From assembly GCA_048013815.1 (NCBI GenBank), contig CM106585.1, positions 5,270,001 through 5,334,000 on the forward strand: DNA of 64,000 nt, read 5' to 3'. The DNA is from Setoptus koraiensis (Eukaryota; Arthropoda). Numbering within the stretch: position 1 is the stretch's first letter; every line of letters starts with the position of its first letter. The notes under the pieces are model-generated. The model was not told where the DNA came from, did not search any database, and worked only from the letters and a program-made list of their open reading frames with translations. The translations under genes and the position numbers were made by a program. Positions 1-9,985 of the stretch are shown here, in pieces.

Positions 1-1794
1 AAACCAAATACAGCGCTGTATAATTATGGCAGCTAAATTGTTATCCAGATTGGACGATTCTCAACCTAGTTCGAAAACCGAACCCAATTCGAATGCGAAT
101 ATTGATGAAAAATCCTTTGCTAGTTCATCCTCTAGAAAAACAACCGATAACCAGACTAGTGATAATGTTGGCCGAACTAGCAACACCGGCAAAAAGAACT
201 CGGATCGTGGTATTCAATTTTGCCTGAACTTGTTACAAAATTCGAAATATTTCAGCAATTTAACAAGTGATCTTGAGATTAGCAAAGCGACTCGATTCAT
301 AGACCGACAGCAATTTGATCAGGCCATTGAAACATTGAAAACAATGGAATCCAACCATAATCCGAGATCGTCCTCAATGGCAGCGACCAACCTATCCTTA
401 CTATATCTTTTAAAGGACGAGTTCGCATTAGCTCATAAATACGCCGAACATGCCATTTCCACAGACCCGTTCAATGCCAACGCTCATGTAAACATGGGGA
501 ACAGTCTGTTCCACCAGAAAAACTTTGAATTAGCAGAAATCTGCTATAACAAAGCAATCGAGGCGAATGTCAACTGCATGGAGGCCCACTACAACCTGGC
601 CCTATTGTATAGAGTGAACAATAAAATGAACGAATCCCTTCAATTGCTATCTAAATTGGAGTCCACTGTTAAATCTTTCCATCCCTTGATGGTTCAACCG
701 ATAAAGATGTAAGTAGTAAAGTTTTCATTAGTGCTCTCTCATGAATGTCTCATAGAGGAGTATTCATAAAATAATTCCATCCTACAGGACTACCATCTAA
801 CTAAATTATGTATTATGTTCCCTACATCTTTAACAGATACATGAATATGAATGACCATAAAAAATCAATAAGTTTGCTTGAAAACATGATAAATGTCAAC
901 CCAGCAGATCCGACGTTACTTATAGAAATGAGTAAATTAGCAGAATCGCACGAGGACTACTCGAACCTGAAAATTCTGACGGATGTAAGTTTTTGAGATA
1001 AAAAATACTACCAGTTTTGTTATCGTTTATTCGCCGCTATTTGGATATAGATTAACTTAACTCTTTCGCTCTCAATATCTTTTGCCGTCATTCTGCCAGG
1101 CTTACAAGTGTCTGCCATCGTATATCAAGACATTAGAGAGACTAGTTGCCATTTACATCGATGGAGGTGCTTACGAGAAGGCCATAGAGATATTGGAGGA
1201 GTGCACAATCCACAGGTAAGCACAATCAATTGAAATAGAGACTCTCCAGTTCATGATTGTGTTTCTGTCCTTATGATTTACTTATTTGTGCATACTTTAT
1301 CTATCTATAGACCTGACCAAGATAAGTGGCCCCTTATGATTGCCGCTTGTTACAGGAGGTCAGGAGATTATCACCGTGCACTGAACATTTACAGAAGGAT
1401 CAACTCAATGTTTCCTGAGAATACGATTTGCTTGAAAAGTCTTGCAAGACTGTGTAATGATCTGGGACTTGAAGAGGGAAAACTTTACGAATCTAAGCTA
1501 GCTAGGATGCTAAAAAGATCATCGCCGGACCAACAATCCAGGGTAGCAAACGATGACATGAGAGAGTCCAAATCGTCATTAGAGGGCTCTTCAATAATAT
1601 CATCTCGATCTCCATTTAATAGTTCGAATGATCTGGTCCAGCAAAATACATTCAAACCATCCAGAGAGGATGTTATATCAAGAAAGGAAACAATCATAGA
1701 GGAAGATCTACTCAAAATCTCTGCCCGACCTTCAACGACAGAGATGAGAAGGGAAGAGCCTCACTTTGATTCTGTTGGTGTCTGGGATAATTAA
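1..1794 (+). CDS. IFT88: IFT88 intraflagellar transport protein, 3' part (5' end outside window)
   Basis: This is a TPR-repeat subunit of the IFT-B complex, which carries cargo along the ciliary axoneme. Exons inferred from GT/AG sites and reading phase: 2-708 (entering from upstream), 837-984, 1100-1215 and 1311-1794. The joined protein follows the C-terminal two thirds of animal IFT88: a segment like vertebrate YIMTSAKL at the window start, then consecutive TPRs (AATNLSLLYLL, NAHVNMGNSLFHQ, EAHYNLALLYRVN), then WPLMIAACYRRSGDYHRAL and FPENTICLKSLARLCNDLGL, and a low-complexity tail ending VWDN. The first visible Met (position 26) is internal by homology, so the N-terminal TPRs lie upstream of the window. 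Introns are 84-128 bp with GTAAG donors. Part of its 3' end recurs inverted at about 4063-4235. Identification is firm; exon ends are inferred. Confidence 0.93.
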
Positions 1795-1860
1795 AGAAAT
1801 TGGCCTAGCTAAGAAACACCATGAGCAAACAAAAAAAAACTGCAAACTGTAAGTATTTAT

Positions 1861-1915
1861 TCAGTGAGAGGTCCGATTGAAGGTTCGGTCAATGACTGGT
1901 TTCCTCTTAAGGTAG
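1861..1915 (-). pseudogene. Vestige of the 3' end of ARPC2
   Basis: Read on the minus strand, this stretch matches the last codons of the intact ARPC2 at 3030-4056. It ends DRTFNRTSH-stop against [13 protein letters not shown] in the gene, and the similarity continues past the stop into the shared sequence tacttacagtttgcag. It lies between the IFT88 and HACD genes, where no ARPC2 body remains. It is best read as the leftover tail of a duplicated ARPC2 copy, not as an exon. Confidence 0.7.
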
Positions 1916-1938
1916 AAATTATCAATTAATTGAACCTT

Positions 1939-2662
1939 CTATTGAGCATGTTTTTCGGATTTAGATTGTTCCGGTTTGCCAAGAACTTTCTTTCTTTGAC
2001 CTAACATGTACATGTATAGTTTTGGAAAGACTGCACATGCAGAGAACGAAAGATGTATTAGTATCGAGCTAGGCAGTAGTAGAGCTTTGTAACTCATGAA
2101 AGATCTACGATCTCAATTTCTACTCACATGGAATGTATGTCGCCATGACAATAGCCAACAGGTAGTGGCCATAGAAGCTGATATTTAGAGCATTTGGTAA
2201 TTCCAATGTGTACAGTTTACCTGCAGCCATGATGGAATAAAGTTTTGTAAGTATAGACAGTTCGCCTGTAACACCCAATGGATACAACACTATGAAGAAT
2301 GTATATCTGGCCCAGGTGACTATGTACGAGTTTATGTTGCATAAATTTAAGGCATAATAAAGGTAGCGTGTTGTTTCTGCAACAGGCCATGCAAACAAAA
2401 TCATCGGATATCCAATGGTCGCCCTTGTTTCGGCGTATGGCACAACAGCCATCCACACCACTATCAATCGGGACAGAATTTGCAAGAATGTTTGTATGGC
2501 AGATGATTTGACGAAACCGATTGCACAATGTATTACTTCTAGGAATTGTAAAGTCTGGAAAAATGCCAAACAGGTGATGTTTTGAGCAAATAAAACGTAG
2601 AGCCAGCCCACGAATTGCAGGGCATTGTAGGCAACAAGGTAAGAGGTCCTGAAATCGGCCAT
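1939..2662 (-). CDS. Very-long-chain 3-hydroxyacyl-CoA dehydratase (HACD/PTPLA family), copy 1
   Basis: This ER membrane enzyme performs the third step of the fatty-acid elongation cycle, dehydrating 3-hydroxyacyl-CoA to trans-2-enoyl-CoA. Two exons, 2662-2128 and 2030-1939, are joined across a 97-bp intron (GTGAGT donor, TGTGCAG acceptor) to give 208 residues, normal for the family. It is polytopic. It carries the family motif YPLGVTGE, with Tyr127 and Glu134 at the seven-residue spacing of the known catalytic pair (family knowledge from yeast Phs1). The C-terminus FPKLYMYMLGQRKK and a lysine-rich tail face the cytosol. It is nearly identical to the plus-strand copy at 6414-7137. Which human paralogue it corresponds to cannot be decided here. 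Confidence 0.93.
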
Positions 2663-3029
2663 TCTAATGATGATTTTGTTGTTTTAGAGTATTTATATAA
2701 ATGTATCAAAAGAATTGTTGCGATAAATCATGTCAAAAGCTATCGTATGTTGATGTTTCGTAGGATGTTTTTTCCTCTTGTCCGTCTTGTTGTCCATTCA
2801 TAACACACACACACTGCCAATGCACTGTCAAAGCCTTAGGCAGGTTAATCTGGCAGATAGGCCGACTATCTGCTAAAGCAGTTTATTATTATTAGATTAA
2901 TATCATTATGAAACATACTGGTGGTATCTGTCTCGACTGTCTCATTAATCAGGCCGAGGAATATCCAGGTCGTCACTGATAATTGGATCTATTTTGGCAT
3001 TTTTTTATATCTTTCACCATTCAACCACC
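2663..3029. other. Divergent spacer between HACD copy 1 and ARPC2
   Basis: The two flanking genes are transcribed away from this 367-bp AT-rich spacer, so it should hold both promoters. The ~25 bp before the HACD start codon resemble those before HACD copy 2. No TATA box or gene is seen. Confidence 0.5.
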
Positions 3030-4056
3030 ATGATACTCCTCGAAATTAATAATCGAGTTGTGGAAGATGTGCTCCGGGTGAAGAGCTCAGAGTTAGAGTA
3101 AGTAACACAAAATCGGAATATCATCAGCATGGATGCTACAATATTACAATACTAACCGAGTCTTTAAATTCCATGTATCAACACAACAATATGCCCTCGA
3201 CAGGTCTGGTCAAAAATTAGAATCCGTAGATGTGACAGTAGCCGACTTCGACAGTGTACTATTTCATTTGTCCAATCATGAGGATGATAAAACTAAAATT
3301 AGAGTCAGCATTTCGCTGAAATTCTTTCGTGACCTTCAAGAACACGGTGCCGAGGATCTACTTCGAAGAGTCTATGGCGATCAATTGATGGAAACACCAG
3401 AAGAAGGATTCAATGTTAGTCTACTAATAGATTTAAAGAAATTACCTACTGACGTCAATGAGAAAGAGAACCTTCTGAAAAACATAGGATTATTGAAGCG
3501 TAATTGTTTTGCATCAGTATTTGAAAAATATTTTGAATTTCAAGAGAAAGGCGAGGAGGGCCACAAGAGGGCCGTAATACATTATAGGGACGAAGAGACA
3601 TTGTATGTAGAGGCCAAATCAGACAGAGTTACAGTTATATTTTCTACAGTTTTCAAAGATGAAACCGACATCATACTGAGCAAAGTGTTCATGCAAGAAT
3701 TCAAAGAGGGAAGAAAAGCTAGCCATACCTCGCCACAAGTTCTATTCTCGCACCGTGAACCTCCCTTGGAGCTCAAGAATACTGACGCTAAAACAGGTGA
3801 TAATATTGGTTATATCACATTTGTACTATTTCCCAGGCACACTAATGAGCATGTTAGAGACAATACAATTAATCTTATACATATGTTCAGGGACTATCTT
3901 CATTATCACATCAAATGTTCCAAGGCCTATATACATTCAAGGATGAGAGCAAAAACAGCAGATTTTCTCAAAATATTGAACCGTGCTAGGCCGGAGAGGA
4001 AGACATCAGAGAGAAAAACTATCACCGGCCGAACCTTCAATCGGACTTTTCATTAA
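3030..4056 (+). CDS. ARPC2: ARPC2, p34 subunit of the Arp2/3 complex
   Basis: This core subunit of the Arp2/3 complex nucleates branched actin filaments and contacts the mother filament together with ARPC4. Exon 1 (3030-3097) encodes [13 protein letters not shown], matching the conserved ARPC2 start. A 106-bp intron follows, and exon 2 (3204-4056) carries the rest, 306 residues in total (human ARPC2 is 300). Conserved blocks are [79 protein letters not shown] and [17 protein letters not shown]. An ATG at 3133 opens the exon-2 reading frame but lies inside the intron, and the splice to exon 1 restores the family N-terminus. Downstream the gene runs directly into a vestigial inverted IFT88 tail. 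Confidence 0.96.
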
Positions 4057-4062
4057 ATAACT

Positions 4063-4235
4063 ACTTACAGTTTGCAGTTTTTATGTGCTCGCTTATGGTG
4101 GTTCTTTGCTCGATCAATCTCTTTAGTTGTTCCAGACACTAACAGAATCGAAAAGGGGCTCCTCATCCCTGTCGAGCATGGATTTTGAGTAGATCTTCCT
4201 CTATGATTGTTTCGTCTCTTGGCATGATTCTGGTG
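4063..4235 (-). pseudogene. Vestige of the IFT88 3' end (inverted)
   Basis: On the minus strand this resembles IFT88 from about 1680 through its stop to about 1855. It includes the block acaatcatagaggaagatct and the gattctgtt.gtgtctgg stretch before the stop, and it ends at tgcaaactgtaagta. By eye identity is roughly 80 percent, with small gaps. No upstream IFT88 exons lie beside it, so it is a remnant left by an inverted duplication of the IFT88/ARPC2 junction. Confidence 0.75.
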
Positions 4236-4334
4236 CTCTACTCATCTCTATAAGTAGTGTCAGATCGGTTGTATTAACATTCAGCATGTTTCAAGCAAAC
4301 TTTTTAATTTTTTTAGTCAATCATATTCATATAA

Positions 4335-4475
4335 CTGTCAAAGGTTTCTCGGCGAGCACCAAAGACAGTGAGTTCATGATACTTGTTCCGTTCATGAGGA
4401 TGCTAGAAAAAGAACCCCCCCCCCCTTCCAATACGAACCGTTCACAATAGAAATCCTTGTTTACTTGTTTGAGAG
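4335..4475 (+). pseudogene. Degenerate fragment of the secreted-protein gene at 15448-16142
   Basis: Two separate islands match that gene in the same order. Around 4366-4411, agttcatgat and then atgctagaaaaagaa correspond to its coding exon 3 near 15960-16003. Around 4432-4450, acgaaccgttcacaata is found again at 16320-16337, downstream of its stop. The stretch between holds a C11 run and is much shorter than in the parent, so most of the gene is missing here. It is a relic of a duplicated copy, not an active gene. Confidence 0.6.
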
Positions 4476-4582
4476 GGAAAAACACCAAAGAGCAAACTAG
4501 GGTAAACACATTGCTCTCTGCAACCACGCGTCAAGGTTATTGTATGTTAGAGGGCTCTTTGACATCTATCCTCTGAAGCTTG

Positions 4583-4729
4583 TAGAACTGTATAAACATC
4601 AATGGAAATTGGAAGGTAATCATTACTAAGACCGTTGATACAAATGACGTGAGGGGCTCAACTAACTGATCTACCGGTAGTCTCAGTAATGGCAACTTTC
4701 CAGTGGTCATTGATGTTTATTCAGTTCTA
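4583..4729. mobile_element. Short non-autonomous DNA transposon (MITE) with long terminal inverted repeats
   Basis: The left end begins TA-GAACTGTATAAACATCAA. The reverse complement of the right end begins TA-GAACTGAATAAACATCAA. The similarity continues for about 45 bp inward through tggaa.gtt..cattactgagac on both sides. The element is ~147 bp, has no coding capacity, and the flanking TA pair fits Tc1/mariner-type target duplication. A third copy of the terminus lies at 5357. Family assignment is inference. Confidence 0.7.
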
Positions 4730-5098
4730 AGAGTTTCTGCTGGCTGGCTGCTGGGTGCTCAAGCATTCAATTCCGTTGCTTCATATTTTGAGCACAACCC
4801 TCTGCAAACGTATCCTTGCAGAGGAGCCTCAATGGCGGCTGGCTGATCTGTCGCACGAACCCTGCGAAGAAATTGCGCTAGTTTTGCTGGCTGTGCACAA
4901 AGTGGGTTTCGGTTGCGATAACGAAGCGATTATTTAACAATTTTCGGTGCGGGATGGTCCATCAGGAAGTGTGGATGTGCCAGTATTCCCGGCCCAAATG
5001 TATTCATAGAATTGACCAGTATGACCTTAGTGACCCAGTGCGACCATTAAGATGAGGTACCGGTTCGTTGCGAGCTTGACATATCTACCATACCTAAC

Positions 5099-5157
5099 AT
5101 GGACAAATTGAGCTCGCTGATACGGGAACGTTGCATTCCCGTCCGAGAATTTTTTAA
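5099..5157 (+). other. Orphan exon-like segment
   Basis: An ATG opens a 19-codon stretch (MDKLSSLIRERCIPVREFF) that runs straight into a good donor, AAGTGAGTG. The residue mix looks protein-like (amphipathic and basic). I found no convincing following exon before the next gene, so this could be the first exon of an unrecognised small protein or another duplication remnant. Confidence 0.2.
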
Positions 5158-5356
5158 GTGAGTGAAAGAATCGCTAAAGTTCATAGATTATCCACAACGA
5201 TCAATCGGTGTGTCTTTGGTGCTATTCAATCTCATCCGTCATAGAACAGAGTCGTCCATCGCACTGTTGCGCCCGCCGATCGGAGCCATACTAACAATTA
5301 AATCATATTTTGTATTGTTAATTTCACTGTTCAATATTTGGAATAGGGTCATTTAT

Positions 5357-5392
5357 AGAACTGAACAAACATCAATGGCGGCTGAAAATCTA
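5357..5392. repeat. Solo terminal repeat of the 4583 MITE family
   Basis: The sequence TAGAACTGAACAAACATCAA followed by tgg repeats the terminus of the element at 4583-4729. No matching opposite end was found nearby, so it is probably a truncated copy. Confidence 0.5.
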
Positions 5393-6413
5393 TCAATATT
5401 CAAACCATCTACAATACAAAAAATTTGAGGTCTTGCGGAGCTGAACCACAACAGCAGCAACCCTAATTAACGTGAAGCTGCATGCAAGCAACTCAATAGA
5501 GACCAACCTGATGGTTCTATGTCTAGATGTCAAGCACTAATGGTAATCCTGACAATGGCCGTCAACAATCACATAACTCGTAAAGTTACATACATTTAGT
5601 TGTACTAATCCAACGACTAACTTGTGCCAACCACTCTCCCGTCGCTCTCCCATTGGGAGCACACTGTGAACAAGTGCGCGTAGATTGATTTTCAGTGCCA
5701 TCTCCTCAGCGGATTTTCAAAATGATTGTATGCGTGGAATGAGAGACACGAATAAGGGGAAGTGATCGTCTTAATTAGATCGCTGTTATCTAAACAGCTA
5801 AAACAACTTATATTCAAAAGGTCTGCAGTAAAGTTTGCCAGTGCCATGTTGATTGTGAAGATAAACAGCTAACTTGTTGATTTGGTAGCGCTGATCTGGC
5901 TTGATAAGTCCACAAGTTGGCAGCAGAAGAAGAGATCTCATTGGGTGTCTGCTACGAGCCCTTCACCAATTCACAATGGTGAGAATTTTGCAGTGGCATC
6001 GTAGAGGTTGCTCAACATGTATGTGCCGAATTAGCCACCTTGTGTGATTAAATTACAAGTGCTCACAACAGGTACAGGTGCAGCTTGGTTGTGCGTTCGT
6101 TACTCGATGCAACATCTGACTGTTGACCGTCTGTTGTGTGATACGATATTACAGCGAACAGTAGGGGAAAAAGTGGATTCTTGCTACACTGGTAAGTGAA
6201 CCGCTGAGAGGGGCAACAACTCACACACAACTGCTAGAAGAAGATCCAAAACTACGATCTTGATATGCAATCTTTCATCCAGTAATATTGTCACTATTGA
6301 TACAAGTTATTCTTTGGATTTTGCATCGGAATCTCTTGGAGAAAAAAGCTCAAAATTGCCACAATTCGCCCAATTGTTAATTTTACACACAAAACACCAG
6401 AATTATTATTAGA
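5393..6413. other. Spacer upstream of HACD copy 2
   Basis: About 1 kb of moderately AT-rich DNA without a recognisable coding exon, RNA gene or repeat. It presumably holds the HACD copy 2 promoter. The last ~25 bp (acaccagaattattattaga) resemble the leader of HACD copy 1. Confidence 0.4.
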
Positions 6414-7137
6414 ATGGCCGATTTCAGGACCTCTTACCTTGTTGCCTACAATGCCCTGCAATTCGTGGGCTGGCTCTACGTTTTATTTGCTCAAAACATC
6501 ACCTGTTTGGCATTTTTCCAGACTTTACAATTCCTAGAAGTAGTGCATTGCGCAATTGGTTTCGTCAAATCATCTGCCATACAAACATTCATGCAAATTC
6601 TGTCCCGATTGATAGTGGTTTGGATGGCTGTTTTACCATACGCCGAAACAAGGGCGACCATTGGATATCCGATGATTTTGTTTGCATGGCCTGTTGCAGA
6701 AACAACACGCTACCTTTATTATGCCTTAAATTTATGCAACATAAACTCGTACATAGTCACCTGGGCCAGATATACATTCTTCATAGTGTTGTATCCATTG
6801 GGTGTTACAGGCGAACTGTCTATACTTACAAAACTTTACTCCATTATGGCTGCAGGTAAACTGTACACGTTGGAGTTACCAAATGCCCTAAATATCAGCT
6901 TCTATGGCCACTACGTGTTGGTTATGGTCATGGCGACATACGTTCCATGTGAGTAGAAATTAACATCATAGATCTTTGATGATTTGTAGAACTCTACCAC
7001 TGCTTAGCTCGATACTAATACATCTTTGCTTCTCTGCCTGTGCAGTCTTTCCAAAACTATACATGTACATGCTAGGTCAAAGGAAGAAAGTTCTTGGCAA
7101 ACCGGAACAATCCAAAGCCGAGAAACATACTAAATAA
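6414..7137 (+). CDS. Very-long-chain 3-hydroxyacyl-CoA dehydratase (HACD/PTPLA family), copy 2
   Basis: This is a paralogue of the minus-strand gene at 1939-2662. The exon lengths are the same (535 and 92 nt: 6414-6948 and 7046-7137), the intron position and ~97-bp intron length are the same, and the product is 208 residues. About ten residues differ, mostly conservative (for example Ile44Val, and HYVLVMV for HYLLAIV near the end). The catalytic YPLGVTGE is unchanged. The C-terminus is AEKHTK where copy 1 has SEKHAQ. The open frame and conservative changes suggest both copies work. The role is the ER dehydration step of very-long-chain fatty-acid elongation. The duplicates are in inverted orientation, 3.7 kb apart. 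Confidence 0.93.
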
Positions 7138-9985
7138 AAGCTTCAATTAACTGATGATACGTGTAGAATAAGTATCTAGTTCTGTCGTTTTCCCGTTAGG
7201 CGGCCCCCACTTAGGTCTCTTTGAAGTGGTTCTCACCTCCACTCAATAAACTCAATGAAGAAGTGCTGAAGTTTAGCTTATCTATAGGTGCGATCGGCGT
7301 TAATAGTTGCGATATATAACGATAACGGCAACAACATGACAACTGAAAGCTGATGCAAACCTTTTGTTAAATTTCCCCTTGCACCTAATGCTCCAAGAAT
7401 CGGCCAGCTCAATCCAACAACTAAGCACATCGAACAAGTTTTTCCCAGTTGCCATGGTTATATATTAGCACTATTGTCACTCTCATTGCCATTTCAGTTA
7501 GGCCGAAGCACTTCAGTATTAGTGTCACAATTGAAATGATAATTAAGTAGTAGATTAATTGAAGAACAATCAAACAAAAGATGTGTAATACAGTCGTATG
7601 CGATGTCTCTATCAAATGATGTCTAACTAAGCATGGAGAAATCACTAAATAAAGTAAAATATGGGGTAATGTTGTGTCATGCTGAACTTTTGTTTGTCCC
7701 AATGTTGTCTCCTTGTTCCCTGAACAACAATATTGAATGTAACGTCATATATTCACGATTCGTGAATTCGCGCATTCGCGGGCTTCATTGTGCACTTGCG
7801 TTGCGGAAGCGATGAGGTCCACTGTCAGTCGTGTCATATGAGACAGCCAGAAAGTCTGTGCGAACTAGTGAAACACAAAATGGGGGACGTTATGTTGCAC
7901 TGACAGGGTCTTTCACAACATTATTTTTGTTGGACGTGGACGCCTGTGTGTGTGTGCTCATTCCGGCTAGCCAGAGGGTCAGAGCATGTTCACCGTAAGC
8001 ATTTCGTTGGGACGTCGTGGTTTTTGTCCAGACTCTGACACCTCTTACAGTACTGTAATGTCTGACTATACAGCCACTGCTGCCAGCATACTGTTGTCAA
8101 AAGATAGAGGTCGCAATGTTGTGCGTGAATGGAAAACGTTCAGTAATTATAGTTGTGTTCAGTGATTATGGCCGCAACCCTGAACCCGGCCAAACGAGAG
8201 GACACCCTAGAATGTGTAATGGACTTGAATAGGTCGCAATCGGCAGCAGACTGGTCCAATGCGCATTACGAAGCCCGAGCGTCCAATGGCGATTCAAGCG
8301 AGCCATGTGTCAGTTGAAACGATAGAGCTCGGCGAGAGAAATCGAACAGGCAAATAGTTGTGGCTCGTAGGACCGCTTCCGGTGTACTGATGATGGCGAT
8401 GTTCAGGCCCTTTAGGCACGCCGAGCTTACGCATACCTCTAGCGCACAATTTTGGGAGACCCTACACATTCTGTTGTGCTTTGTGTTGTCCTTTGGTCCG
8501 ATGTTCGATGTTGGAACTATTCGCTTATACGCAAACACAGCACAAAGTATCGGATGTATAGCAGTGAATCGAAGCCAGAGTGTAGGCGTTTTGCTCAGCT
8601 ACATTTGTGAGTGACACACACACACACACACACACACTCGGCGTAGATAATTTTAGTGCTGGAGTGTGTGTGTGTGTGCGCGCGCTATGTATAGTGTGCG
8701 CTATAGCTGGCTGCTGTATGTGGAAGTAATGGGGACGGCGAAGGGAACGGAGGGGGCGAGAGCTGTGCTTTTAGTCAGGCGCACACGAGATCACACAGAG
8801 GAAAGAGAAGTGAGAGTGCGGAGGCCTTGAAGCGTCCAGAGAAGACAATATAGCGAACGGTTGTCGCATTGTGAGCTATAATTGTTGGTTCGCCGAGTTA
8901 GCTGGCTTGCAGAACGCAGCGGCGGCAGCAGCAGCGCAAGCTAGCTGCGAGCGCACACACACACACACACACAGACGCACACACACTGGCACGCACACTT
9001 ACACCATTTAGGTTATATGGCTTGATCATGTAGTCATAAAGGCTAGCGCTAGCTGTTAGTTCGCTGGCCAAGTTGCTGGCTCTAATAAGCTTGCACAACG
9101 ACACACACACACACACAATGGATGGTATTTCGCTGCCATTGCTGCTCTCTATACACTTCTGTATTCGCCATACACACTGGCAGCCAGTGACTGGCTCATT
9201 CGCCAGCGCTGGTTCGCTAGACCGCGCACACATTCGCTCAGTGTAAGACACACGCACACACACACACACACTGCACTAATACTAATTCGCCCGCTCGCTA
9301 GTTGTGCTAGTTTGTGTTCTATAGCTCTCTGTATCGAGCGCAGTCTATTGTAATCTCTTGTGTCCCTTGTATGTTCTATATATACACACTAATGTTGCAT
9401 CCATCTCGCTGGTGCCCGCTGCTACTGCCTGGCCGCCCCTATCTGCGCCCATCTGTACAGTAATGTTGTTGTGTGTGTCGTCGAATTTTAAAAATTAGCT
9501 ACTCAAATCGAATGTTGCAAATGTTGCGAATATTGCCTGCAGCCAGTGTGATTGAGCGACTGCATTATCGTTATTAGTGCCGTCGTCGTGGAGCATAATC
9601 GAATAAACATAATCACTGTATTGTTACACGGCAATTGAGTCATTATCATTGTTATCACAAATATCGCTGCGAGGGCCCATCGAACGGCACGCACGGCGCC
9701 CGAGACGAGATATCGATATTATTTGCATTGCGGTCGGTTGAGCATTATTAAACCGATTGATTCGATTCGATTTGATTCGATCCAAACAATTCGATCGATC
9801 GATAGCAGCGCCGCAACGACTAGCGATACAAGCACCACAGGTACAAATATAAATATACTACAAATTACAAATAATTACTATCAATACAAACAAACAAAAA
9901 TATTCTACCAAAACCATTCTACAACAGCATCATTGCGATCGACCTAGTGTCGCCAGTCAGCAGGCGCGAAGCATAGACATTGAAC
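7138..9985. other. 2.8-kb spacer between HACD copy 2 and the basigin-like gene
   Basis: No convincing gene is seen. The left half is AT-rich. From about 7740 the DNA becomes more GC-rich with CpG, and from 8615 to 9275 it is dominated by CA and TG tracts. The last part (9720-9985), with gattcgattcgatt and gatcgatcgat motifs, is probably 5' leader or promoter of the basigin-like gene. Small ORFs here overlap each other on both strands and have repeat-driven composition. Confidence 0.5.
8617..9272. repeat. Cluster of (CA)n / (TG)n microsatellites
   Basis: CA tracts lie at about 8617-8637, 8954-8973, 9100-9117 and 9249-9271, with a TG tract at 8664-8679, all within 660 bp of GC-richer DNA. They alternate with gcgcgc and ctagc words. 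These are simple repeats and explain the Cys/Val-rich ORFs in this interval. Confidence 0.85.

Noticed and set aside
4755-5428. Two short plus-strand ORFs (60 and 88 codons)
   Set aside because: No domain, no splice context and composition not clearly coding. The second contains the MITE terminus.
8266-9269. Overlapping ORFs on both strands
   Set aside because: They overlap each other in antisense and are driven by CA/TG tracts and GC bias.
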